Positions 1-5,402 of a stretch of 7,378 bases of DNA are shown here, piece after piece. Every line of letters begins with the position of its first letter. Within the stretch, counting starts at the first letter, position 1. Both the position numbers and the translations under genes were made by a program. The notes below the pieces were generated by a model. That model did no database searches, was not told the DNA's origin, and worked only from the letters and a program-made list of their open reading frames with translations. Source of the stretch: Pseudomonadota bacterium (GTDB taxonomy: Bacteria; Pseudomonadota; Alphaproteobacteria; Rhizobiales; Beijerinckiaceae); assembly GCA_028876585.1 (NCBI GenBank), contig JAGWRL010000302.1:1-7378 (forward strand). The letters are read 5' to 3'.

Positions 1-2
1 CC

Positions 3-350
3 GCCTGCCCCGGCTGCGGGCGCACGACCTCGACGGTGTTTCAGGAACTGGCGCGCGACATCCAGATCTATCTCGACGAATCCATGCCGGTGTGGAAATC
101 CCGCTATCCCGGCGTCGAGGGGCTCAATGTCGCGGTGATGGGCTGCATCGTCAACGGGCCGGGCGAGAGCAAGCACGCCGACATCGGCATTTCGCTGCCC
201 GGCACCGGCGAAACGCCGGCGGCGCCGGTGTTCATCGACGGCGCCAAGGCGATGACCTTGCGTGGGCCAGGCATCGCGGGCGAGTTCAAGCAAATCGTCG
301 AGGATTACATCGAGAAGCGCTTCGGCGCGCGCGGAGAGGCGGCGGAGTAA
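3..350 (+). CDS. ispG: IspG, (E)-4-hydroxy-3-methylbut-2-enyl-diphosphate synthase, C-terminal part (5' end outside window)
   Basis: IspG (GcpE) is the cytosolic [4Fe-4S] enzyme of the MEP isoprenoid pathway; it converts MEcPP to HMBPP. Only the last 115 residues are in the window, read in the frame starting at base 3. This is the C-terminal cluster domain. It begins with [16 protein letters not shown], whose two cysteines (codons at 6 and 15) are the first cluster ligands. The motif [17 protein letters not shown] follows, with the third cysteine at 144-146 and the ligand glutamate at 165-167. The Cys-to-Glu step of seven residues matches E. coli C305/E312. The 43-residue step between the second and third cysteines is longer than the 32 of E. 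coli; I recall this longer helical insert as usual in alphaproteobacteria. The gene ends with TAA at 348-350, one base before the next start codon, so the two genes are probably cotranscribed. Confidence 0.97.
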   Translation, partial: ACPGCGRTTSTVFQELARDIQIYLDESMPVWKSRYPGVEGLNVAVMGCIVNGPGESKHADIGISLPGTGETPAAPVFIDGAKAMTLRGPGIAGEFKQIVEDYIEKRFGARGEAAE

Positions 351-351
351 G

Positions 352-963
352 ATGTACGAACCGCCGCTGCACCGCCAGAACGATCTCGCCGCCATCCACG
401 CGCTGATCCGCGCCCATCCGCTCGCGCTGCTGGTGAGCCACGGGCCGAGCGGCCTGCTCGCCAACGCCATCCCGTTCACGCTGGTCGAGGACGGCTCGCG
501 CTTCGGCCTGCTGCGCTGCCACCTCGCCCGCGCCAATCCGCAGGGGCGGGATTTGGCGGAAGGCGCGCAGGCGCTGGTCGTGTTTCAGGGCGCCAATCAC
601 TACATCACGCCGTCGTGGTATGCGACCAAGCGCGATACCGGCAAGGTCGTGCCGACCTGGAATTATGTGATGGCGCAGGCGCGGGGAACCGCCCGCGTCG
701 TCGAATCGCCGGACTGGCTGCGGGCGCAGGTGGAGCAACTGACGCGCGAGCGCGAGGCCGCGCGCGCCGAGCCGTGGGCGGTGAGCGACGCGCCGGAGGA
801 TTTTGTCGCGCAACAGCTGCGCGCCATCGTCGGCGTCGAGATCGTGCTGACCGACCTGCGCGGCAAGTGGAAGGCGAGCCAGAACCGGCCGCCGGCCGAC
901 CGCGAAGGCGTAGTCGAAGGGCTTGGCGATCACCCGATGGCGGGGATCGTGCGGGGCGGGTAA
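352..963 (+). CDS. paiB: PaiB-family FMN-binding split-barrel protein
   Basis: A 203-residue protein, the usual full length of the PaiB family (FMN-binding split barrel). Family marks are the N-terminal MYEPP start, the central stretch NHYITPSWYATK (about residues 82-93) followed by TGKVVPTWNYVMAQARG (96-112), and the C-terminal GKWKASQNRPPADREGVVEGL (about 171-191). PaiB was named in Bacillus subtilis as a repressor of sporulation and protease genes. Most proteobacterial members have no tested role, and the fold is closer to flavin oxidoreductases than to DNA-binding proteins. I would therefore read it as a flavin- or heme-linked redox protein rather than a proven regulator. The ATG at 352 follows the ispG stop by one base. 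Purine-rich GGAGAGG (333-339) and GGAG (344-347) inside the end of ispG can serve as ribosome site. It appears translationally coupled to ispG. Confidence 0.9.
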   Translation: MYEPPLHRQNDLAAIHALIRAHPLALLVSHGPSGLLANAIPFTLVEDGSRFGLLRCHLARANPQGRDLAEGAQALVVFQGANHYITPSWYATKRDTGKVVPTWNYVMAQARGTARVVESPDWLRAQVEQLTREREAARAEPWAVSDAPEDFVAQQLRAIVGVEIVLTDLRGKWKASQNRPPADREGVVEGLGDHPMAGIVRGG

Positions 964-994
964 AAATTCAGTATGACGCGTCGTGCAACCAACC

Positions 995-1034
995 CCTCGT
1001 GGTGAGGCGCCCGCACAGCGGGCCTCGAACCACG
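995..1034 (-). repeat. Palindromic intergenic repeat, copy A (inverted relative to copy B)
   Basis: A REP-like palindrome. Outer stem CGTGGT (998-1003) pairs with ACCACG (1029-1034). Middle stem GAGGC (1004-1008) pairs with GCCTC (1022-1026). Inner stem CCGC (1011-1014) pairs with GCGG (1018-1021) around a 3-base loop. Read on the minus strand it aligns base for base with copy B apart from two single-base gaps and stem changes that are compensated on both arms. Repeats of this look are common between genes in Hyphomicrobiales. Its place between two converging genes fits a role in blocking read-through or in mRNA 3' end protection, which is inference. Confidence 0.75.
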
Positions 1035-1103
1035 CTCCCGCTTGCGCCGCCCTATGCGCCAGGCGCCTGCGCAGAATCGCGGAGATCGTGGGGCGAACCC
1101 CAG

Positions 1104-1141
1104 CGTCCTTCGAGGCCGCTTCGCGGCGCCTCAGGACGAGG
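1104..1141 (+). repeat. Palindromic intergenic repeat, copy B
   Basis: This is the second copy of the palindrome. Outer stem CGTCCT (1104-1109) pairs with AGGACG (1133-1138). Middle stem GAGGC (1112-1116) pairs with GCCTC (1128-1132). Inner stem CCGC (1116-1119) pairs with GCGG (1123-1126) around a 3-base loop. The unpaired TC after the outer 5' arm and the trailing AGG are shared with copy A read on the other strand. The outer stem differs from copy A at three bases (GGT versus CCT) and each change is matched on the opposite arm, so the structure, not just the sequence, is conserved. Confidence 0.75.
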
Positions 1142-1187
1142 GCGGCGGATGGCGGCTACGGCTGCAACGCAGCGATTGAGATGCCCT

Positions 1188-1676
1188 CTACCGCCGCGGC
1201 TCCCGGTCCAGCCCCAGCCACCAGTCGAGCGCGATTCTGCCGCCGCCGAAGCTGAGGATGGCCAGCGCCATCGCCGCCCAGGGCAGGTGGAAATTCTGCC
1301 AGCCGTCGGGATAGGTGATCTGGATGATCGCGGTCATGGCCAGAATGCCGGCGGCGGCGAAGCGGGTGAACAGCCCTAAGACCAACAGCACCGGCAGCGT
1401 CACTTCGCCGATGGCGGAGGCGAGCGCCATATATTCGGGATAGGGGAACGGATATTGCGCGCCGAACCAGTGCAGCTTGTATTCGTCGGCGAATAGAGCC
1501 TGCGCGCCGAAGGACAGCGTGAACCAGCCGTCCCATTTGGTCAGCCCGGATTTCCAGAACGGCAGCGCCAAAGCCAGCCGCAGCGCCAGCATCGTCAGCG
1601 AATAGGGCCACAGCCCGAACAGGCGGGCGGTGAAGCGCGAAAACGGGCGCGCGAACGGAACGGCGAGCACGGACAT
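1188..1676 (-). CDS. DoxX-family membrane protein, third gene of the buf operon
   Basis: A 162-residue membrane protein of the DoxX/DUF4149-like superfamily. Four hydrophobic segments are visible at about residues 25-42, 82-102, 106-122 and 132-154. The motif FWKSGLTKWDGW (40-51) after the first helix and the run AIGEVTLPVLLVLGLFTR (88-105) are typical of DoxX proteins that accompany DUF692/DUF2063 pairs. The exact job of the DoxX member in bufferin-type operons is not settled; a membrane redox or transport role is inference. I chose the ATG at 1676 because GGAG lies eight bases upstream (1688-1685). A GTG at 1697 that would overlap the bufC stop has only pyrimidines upstream. With this start the gap to bufC is 17 bases, so it is the last gene of the operon. 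It ends with TAG at 1190-1188, facing the palindromic repeats. Confidence 0.9.
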   Translation of the reverse strand: MSVLAVPFARPFSRFTARLFGLWPYSLTMLALRLALALPFWKSGLTKWDGWFTLSFGAQALFADEYKLHWFGAQYPFPYPEYMALASAIGEVTLPVLLVLGLFTRFAAAGILAMTAIIQITYPDGWQNFHLPWAAMALAILSFGGGRIALDWWLGLDREPRR

Positions 1677-1693
1677 GGCGGGAACTCCGGATG

Positions 1694-2431
1694 TCACAGG
1701 AGAGCGGAAAGGGCGCCGGCCTCGATCAGGCCGACGAGATGGGCGCCGGGATCGCAGCCGGCCGCGAGCAGTGGTTCGGCGGCTTCGCCCAGCGTCGCGC
1801 CGGCTTGCAGCGCGGCGATCAGGTCGTAACCGCCTTCGGGCAGCACGCGCACCCGCACATCAGCGTCGGGGCGGGTGATCAGCGCGTCCTCGGGGCGCCA
1901 ATGCGCCGGCGGCTCGGGCTCGCCCTCGCCCTGATGGGCGGCCCAGATCGAGGCGGCGGGCGTCGCCAGCCGCAGCCATCGCGCGGCAGGGTGGAAGCGG
2001 AAGCGCAAACGCTCCAGCCGTTCGGGGGCGATCTCGGCGAGCGCCGCCAGCGTCAACGGCGCGGCCTCGGCGGCGTGATAGGCCTCGACCCAGGCGTTTT
2101 CGAGCGCCGCCACGTCGGGCAGATAGGGCATTTCCGCCGCCGGCGGGAAGGCGCGCAGAAACTGCGGCAACGCCGCGCCATAGGCGATCAGCACCGCGCT
2201 TTGCGGCATGTTTCGCGCGATGAAAGCGCGCGCCGCAGCGCGGAAGTAATCGTCGCCGACCAGCCGGCGCACGACGGGATAACGCGCCTCCAGCGCCTTG
2301 ATCAGGCCGACCGCGACATTGTTGCGATAGACGGCGAAGCCGCGCGGATCGGAGCCTCTGAGCGCCAACGGCGGCGGCGCGGCGGGATCGGTCAGCGCGC
2401 GGGCGAAGGCGGAGATCGTCGCGTCAAACAT
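1694..2431 (-). CDS. bufC: BufC/HvfC-type protein (DUF2063), partner of the MNIO enzyme
   Basis: A 245-residue soluble protein of the DUF2063 family, encoded next to DUF692 enzymes. Visible marks are GFAVYRNNV (31-39), the helix [22 protein letters not shown] (50-71), LPQFLRAF (88-95) and [12 protein letters not shown] (103-114), all in the N-terminal domain. The C-terminal half (about 140-245) is the more variable part. In characterised MNIO systems the DUF2063 partner binds the precursor peptide and presents it to the iron enzyme, so this is the likely substrate-delivery subunit. The ATG at 2431 overlaps the bufB stop by eight bases (ATGTTTGA), implying translational coupling and a fixed ratio of the two proteins. 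A longer frame upstream of this ATG is the bufB C-terminus read out of frame and is rejected. Length is normal for the family and no break is seen. Confidence 0.92.
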   Translation of the reverse strand: MFDATISAFARALTDPAAPPPLALRGSDPRGFAVYRNNVAVGLIKALEARYPVVRRLVGDDYFRAAARAFIARNMPQSAVLIAYGAALPQFLRAFPPAAEMPYLPDVAALENAWVEAYHAAEAAPLTLAALAEIAPERLERLRFRFHPAARWLRLATPAASIWAAHQGEGEPEPPAHWRPEDALITRPDADVRVRVLPEGGYDLIAALQAGATLGEAAEPLLAAGCDPGAHLVGLIEAGALSALL

Positions 2432-3290
2432 GCGCCGGCTCCCGGCTCGCGGCCTGCGCCTGCCGGTCGGCGAGCCGCGCCTCGGCGTAGAGCGTCGCCC
2501 AGTCCGGCACGTCATTGTCCCATTCGATCAGCGTCGGGGTCGGGCCTATGCGCGCGATCGCGGCGCGGTAATGCGCCCAGACGGTGGCGCGCACGGGCGA
2601 ATCATGCGCGTCGATCCGCAACGCGCCGCCCGCGTCGTCGCGCGTCTCGGCATAGCCGGCGAGGTGGATTTCCTCGACCGATTCCAGCGGGAAGGCGTCG
2701 AGATAGGCGGCCGGGTCGATGCCGTGATTGCCGGCCTGCACCTCGACATTGTTGACGTCGAGCAGCAGGCCGCAGCCGGTGCGGCGCACGATCTCGGCGA
2801 GGAATTCGGTCTCGGGAATGTCGCTGGCGGCGAAGCGGACATAGGTCGAGGGGTTTTCCAGCAACATCCGCCCGACGGCGTCCTGCGTCTCATCGATGTG
2901 ATCGCACACCACCCGCAACGTCTCGCGCGTGTAGGGCAGCGGCAGCAGGTCGTCGAGAAAACCCTCGTCATGGCTCGACCACGCCAGATGCTCTGAGAAC
3001 AGCCCCGGCTCGTAGCGGCGGCGCAGCGCGGCGAGGCGTTTCAGGTGCGCGCGGTCGAGCGGGCGCGGCCCGCCGATCGACAGACCGACGCCATGCAGCG
3101 ACAGCGGATAGAGCGTGCGCAAAGCCTCCAGCCGGCGATGCGGCGGGCCGCCCTCCCCCATGTAATTCTCGGCGTGGATCTCGAAAAAGCCGATCGCCGG
3201 GCGCGACGCCATCACGTCGGCGAAATGCTCCGGCTTGAAGCCGACGCCGGCGCGGGGCGGCAAAGGCGAGGCGACGCGAGGGGTGGACAT
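2424..3290 (-). CDS. bufB: BufB/HvfB-type MNIO enzyme (DUF692), multinuclear non-heme iron peptide-modifying oxidase
   Basis: A 288-residue TIM-barrel protein of the DUF692/MNIO family. Such enzymes use two or three iron atoms and oxygen to modify cysteines of ribosomal peptides, for example to oxazolone/thioamide or thiooxazole groups. Likely metal and active-site residues are visible in order: H66 in [11 protein letters not shown]100-H101 in SEHLAW, E145-N146 in LLENPSTY, D178 and N180-N181 in LLDVNNV, H209 in EIHLAGY, D227, H229 and D230 in IDAHDSPV, and E256 with D258 and D260 in IEWDND. All the motifs are intact, so the enzyme should be active. The ATG at 3290 has GGAG six bases upstream (3300-3297); a longer in-frame start at 3356 would run through the predicted promoter and is rejected. 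It is the first gene of the operon. The DUF2282 precursor gene that usually precedes it is missing. Confidence 0.93.
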   Translation of the reverse strand: MSTPRVASPLPPRAGVGFKPEHFADVMASRPAIGFFEIHAENYMGEGGPPHRRLEALRTLYPLSLHGVGLSIGGPRPLDRAHLKRLAALRRRYEPGLFSEHLAWSSHDEGFLDDLLPLPYTRETLRVVCDHIDETQDAVGRMLLENPSTYVRFAASDIPETEFLAEIVRRTGCGLLLDVNNVEVQAGNHGIDPAAYLDAFPLESVEEIHLAGYAETRDDAGGALRIDAHDSPVRATVWAHYRAAIARIGPTPTLIEWDNDVPDWATLYAEARLADRQAQAASREPAHV

Positions 3291-3296
3291 GGAAGT

Positions 3297-3300
3297 CTCC
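3297..3300 (-). promoter_or_regulatory. Ribosome binding site that fixes the bufB start
   Basis: GGAG on the minus strand with a six-base spacer to the ATG at 3290. It settles the start against the upstream in-frame ATG codons (at 3356 and 3323), which lie in or before the predicted promoter. Confidence 0.75.
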
Positions 3301-3314
3301 GTTGTCGCCGATCT

Positions 3315-3341
3315 ATTCGACATTCCGCTTGGGCGTGTTAC
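3315..3341 (-). promoter_or_regulatory. Predicted SigF-type ECF promoter of bufB-bufC-doxX
   Basis: Reading the minus strand, GTAACA (3341-3336) is followed by exactly 16 bases and then CGAAT (3319-3315). This matches the Caulobacter SigF promoter as I recall it (GTAACC, 16 bases, CGAA). Transcription should start near 3308, leaving a leader of about 17 bases that contains the GGAG ribosome site. The same motif with the same spacing sits on the other strand in front of the sigma factor gene, which makes chance unlikely. Confidence 0.75.
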
Positions 3342-3390
3342 AGGCGTCCCCGGCAAAAAGCGCGACGGCGGATTTTTTGTCGCCAGTCAC

Positions 3391-3416
3391 GTAACGAGCG
3401 ACGTTTCCTGAGCGAA
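3391..3416 (+). promoter_or_regulatory. Predicted SigF-type ECF promoter of sigF-nrsF (autoregulation)
   Basis: GTAACG (3391-3396), 16 bases, CGAA (3413-3416) on the plus strand, the same architecture as the divergent bufB promoter. The two -35 elements are 49 bases apart, back to back. The -10 element ends only six bases before the sigma factor ATG at 3423, so transcription would begin at or next to the start codon and the message would be leaderless, or nearly so. A second, housekeeping promoter may also exist; I could not identify one. Confidence 0.7.
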
Positions 3417-3422
3417 GGACGG

Positions 3423-3989
3423 ATGGCCCAAACTCCTAGCGATGCGCGCGAGGAAAGCTGGGCGGCGCGGATGCGCGCGGCGCTCGCCGGCGACGAGGCG
3501 GCCTATCGTGGCTTGCTCGCCGAGATCGCCCGCGCCATCCGACCCGCCATCCGCGGCGCCTTCTCGCGCGCGCGGCTCGGCGATGGAGATATCGAGGATG
3601 TCGTGCAGGAAACCCTGTTGGCGATCCACCTGAAGCGGCAGACCTGGGACGCGAGCCAGAAGCTCGGCCCGTGGGTCAACGCGATCGCGCGCCACAAAGT
3701 GATCGACGCGATGCGGCGGCGGGGCAGCCGGCGCGCCGAGCCGATCGAGGATTTCGAGGCCGTGCTCGCCGCGCCCGAGGCGGCCGACCCGCACGCCCGC
3801 TCCGACGTCGAGCGGCTGATGGAAAGCCTCAGTCCGCGGGCGCGTGACATCGTCAGGGCGATTTCATTGGAAGAGCAATCGATCACCGCGACCGCGACGC
3901 GGCTCGGCATGACCGAGGTCGCGGTGCGGGTCGCGCTGCACCGGGCGCTGAAATCGCTCGCCAGCGTGTGGAAGGCGTCGCAAACGTGA
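3423..3989 (+). CDS. sigF: ECF-type RNA polymerase sigma factor, SigF family (NrsF-controlled)
   Basis: A 188-residue sigma factor with only regions 2 and 4. Region 2 spans about residues 15-100, with the core-binding and -10 reading stretch IEDVVQETLLAIHLKRQTWD (57-76) and the helix GPWVNAIARHKVIDAMRR (82-99). Region 4 spans about 134-180 with LSPRARDIVRAISLEE and the helix-turn-helix TATRLGMTEVAVRVALHRALKSL. The acidic, Ala/Pro-rich linker (105-128) is typical. The downstream NrsF gene and the predicted GTAAC-N16-CGAA promoters place it in the Caulobacter SigF type, which responds to heavy-metal or redox stress. I chose the ATG at 3423, with AAGGA (3415-3419) three bases before it. That spacer is short and AAGGA overlaps the predicted -10 element, so initiation may be leaderless. 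A start at M17 (3471) is possible but would leave almost nothing before region 2. Confidence 0.93.
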   Translation: MAQTPSDAREESWAARMRAALAGDEAAYRGLLAEIARAIRPAIRGAFSRARLGDGDIEDVVQETLLAIHLKRQTWDASQKLGPWVNAIARHKVIDAMRRRGSRRAEPIEDFEAVLAAPEAADPHARSDVERLMESLSPRARDIVRAISLEEQSITATATRLGMTEVAVRVALHRALKSLASVWKASQT

Positions 3990-4621
3990 ACACCGACGAT
4001 TTTCTCCTCGCGCTCAGCGCGGACAATGCGCCCCAGCCGTCGTTGCGGCGCCGCTTCGGGCTGGCTTTGGCGGCCGGCGCGGCGATCAGCCTCGTCGTGT
4101 TCATGACCGCGCTGGGTCCGCGTCCAGACGTGCTGGCGGCGGCGCATACGGTGCGCTTCGACCTCAAATTCCTCGACACGCTGGCGTTGCTGACGCCCTC
4201 GGCGCTGCTGTGCCTGCGGCTGTCGCGGCCGGAGGTCAGCGCGAGCGCCCTGCTCGGCTGGCTGCTCGCGCCCGTCGCGCTGCTGGCGATCGCGGTGGCG
4301 GTGGAGCTGGCGAGCGTGCCGTCGTCGCTGTGGCTCACCAAGGTGATCGGCAAGAACTGGTGGCACTGCCTGACGCTGGTGCCGATCTTCTCGCTGCCGC
4401 CGCTCGCCGCGCTGATCCTGGCGCTGCGCGAAGGCGCGCCGCGCCATCCCGCGCTGACCGGGGCGCTGGCCGGCATGGCGGCGGCGGGGATTTCGGCGAC
4501 GATCTACGCCACCAATTGCACCGACGATTCGCCGCTGTTCGTGGCGACCTGGTATCCGCTCGCCACCGGAGCCGTCGCAGCGCTCGGCGCCTGGGCGGGG
4601 CGGCGCTGGCTGACGTGGTGA
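3986..4621 (+). CDS. nrsF: NrsF-type membrane anti-sigma factor (DUF1109)
   Basis: A 211-residue inner-membrane protein of the DUF1109/NrsF family that sequesters the cognate ECF sigma factor. A short N-terminal cytosolic segment, NTDDFLLALSADNAP, probably contacts SigF. Six hydrophobic segments follow, at about 24-44, 62-80, 88-110, 126-147, 155-175 and 184-207. Three cysteines occur: C76 inside a helix, C128 in NWWHC and C178 in YATNC. The last two are 50 residues apart and stand in conserved contexts (see findings). The start is a GTG at 3986 that overlaps the sigma factor stop by four bases (GTGA), with GGAAGG (3970-3975) ten bases upstream. A GTG at 3968 would add six residues with no better ribosome site. 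Tight overlap implies coupled, balanced production of sigma and anti-sigma factors. The 3' end faces the tauE-like gene with three bases between stop codons. Confidence 0.92.
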   Translation: MNTDDFLLALSADNAPQPSLRRRFGLALAAGAAISLVVFMTALGPRPDVLAAAHTVRFDLKFLDTLALLTPSALLCLRLSRPEVSASALLGWLLAPVALLAIAVAVELASVPSSLWLTKVIGKNWWHCLTLVPIFSLPPLAALILALREGAPRHPALTGALAGMAAAGISATIYATNCTDDSPLFVATWYPLATGAVAALGAWAGRRWLTW

Positions 4622-4624
4622 GGC

Positions 4625-5371
4625 CTAGCGGTCGCGCCAGAACAGCCCGATCGTCAGCGCAACGCCGATCCCCACCACGAACAACCGCAGCGCCTTCTCG
4701 TTGACGCTGGTCAGCATCCGCGCTCCGGCATAGCCGCCGATCGACGAGAATACGCCGACGACCCCCACCTGAAGCCAGTGCACGTCGCGCGAGAACACGA
4801 ACATCGCGACAGCCGAGGCGTTCATCACCCCGGCCAGCACGTTCTTGGTGGCGCCGGCGGCGCGCACGGCCAGACCCGCCAGCGTCAGCGACGCCATCAT
4901 CAGAAAGCCGATGCCGCCACCGAAATAGCCGCCGTAGATCGCAATGCCGAACTGGATCGCCATTTCCACGCGCGGCGGAATCGAGGCGGTTCCCGTCGCC
5001 GGCGGTTTGCGGAAGAAGCTGCCCCAGGCGAACATCGTGGTGGCGAACAGCACCAGCCACGGCACCAATCGGGCGAAGAAGGTCGGCGGCGTCGCCAGCA
5101 GGATCAGCCCGCCGAGCGCGCCGCCGATCAGCGAAATCACGAACAGCGCGGTGAAGGAGACCCCGGGCGGGCTCGCCGCCTGTCTGCGCCCGGTGAGGCC
5201 CATCACGATCTGCGAGGGAAACAGAGCCAGCGTCGAGGTGATGTTGGCCGCGCGGGCGTCCATACCCGTGAGCATCAGCGACGGCAGCGTGATGAACGAG
5301 CCGCCGCCGGCGAGCGCGTTCTGGGCGCCGGCCCAGACGGCGGCGAGGCTGAGAATGATCCAGGTGGTCAT
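4625..5371 (-). CDS. TauE/SafE-family (DUF81) membrane permease
   Basis: A 248-residue polytopic membrane protein with about eight hydrophobic segments in two related halves, the plan of TauE/SafE permeases. Each half carries a glycine-rich motif: AQNALAGGGSFITLP (16-30) in the first and IYGGYFGGGIGFLM (145-158) in the second, the latter followed by GATKNVLAGVMN (173-184). Family members export sulfite, sulfoacetate and other organosulfur anions, but the substrate cannot be read from sequence. The ATG at 5371 lies 31 bases after the stop of the amidohydrolase gene; GGGA (5386-5383), 11 bases upstream, is a weak ribosome site. It is the third gene of a run starting with trpE. Transport of a product of the neighbouring deaminase is conceivable but has no direct support. 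It lacks the GTAAC-N16-CGAA motif upstream, so there is no sign that it belongs to the SigF regulon. Confidence 0.9.
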   Translation of the reverse strand: MTTWIILSLAAVWAGAQNALAGGGSFITLPSLMLTGMDARAANITSTLALFPSQIVMGLTGRRQAASPPGVSFTALFVISLIGGALGGLILLATPPTFFARLVPWLVLFATTMFAWGSFFRKPPATGTASIPPRVEMAIQFGIAIYGGYFGGGIGFLMMASLTLAGLAVRAAGATKNVLAGVMNASAVAMFVFSRDVHWLQVGVVGVFSSIGGYAGARMLTSVNEKALRLFVVGIGVALTIGLFWRDR

Positions 5372-5384
5372 GCCAGCCGTTTTC

Positions 5385-5397
5385 CCGCAAAATGCGG
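5385..5397 (-). other. Small hairpin between the amidohydrolase and tauE-like genes
   Basis: CCGCA and TGCGG form a perfect five-base stem around a three-base loop in the 31-base gap. On the minus strand no T-run follows, so it is not an intrinsic terminator. Its 3' arm runs into the GGGA that is the best ribosome site of the downstream permease, so it could temper translation. This is a weak structure and could be chance. Confidence 0.35.
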
Positions 5398-5402
5398 CGC
5401 GA

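Larger units (their letters stand above)
964..1187. other. Gene-free gap between convergent operons, holding two palindromic repeats
   Basis: This 224-base stretch lies between the stop of paiB and the stop of the doxX-like gene, so two operons converge on it. Open frames cross it, but they have no family resemblance, no good ribosome site and run straight through the palindromes, so I call none. The recognisable content is two inverted copies of one hairpin repeat (995-1034 and 1104-1141). No classical hairpin followed by a T-run is visible on either strand, so the palindromes are the only candidates for transcription end structures. The remaining bases (about 1035-1103 and 1142-1187) show nothing I can name. 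Confidence 0.7.

Noticed and set aside
983..1255. A small plus-strand frame with four cysteines that might be the missing bufferin precursor
   Set aside because: It has no signal peptide or hydrophobic segment, starts at a GTG with no convincing ribosome site, and reads straight through both palindromic repeats and into the doxX-like gene on the other strand.
1691..2755. A 354-codon plus-strand frame across bufC and the end of bufB
   Set aside because: Low-complexity Arg/Gly/Gln-rich product, opposite two genes with clear family motifs and correct overlap. Shadow of GC-rich coding.
3291..3356. N-terminal extension of bufB to an upstream in-frame ATG at 3356
   Set aside because: It would be transcribed only from a promoter further upstream, since it contains the GTAAC-N16-CGAA element. 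It shows no signal peptide or conserved motif, and the ATG at 3290 has a well-spaced GGAG.
3362..3383. Short inverted repeat GCGAC...GTCGC between the two divergent promoters as an operator
   Set aside because: Only five paired bases around a 12-base spacer in very GC-rich DNA, easily expected by chance. No regulator gene other than the sigma/anti-sigma pair is nearby.
4335..5390. A 351-codon minus-strand frame spanning the tauE-like gene and part of nrsF
   Set aside because: Out of frame with the permease, Arg-rich and low in complexity, and it crosses the convergent gene ends. The DUF81 motifs lie in the other frame.
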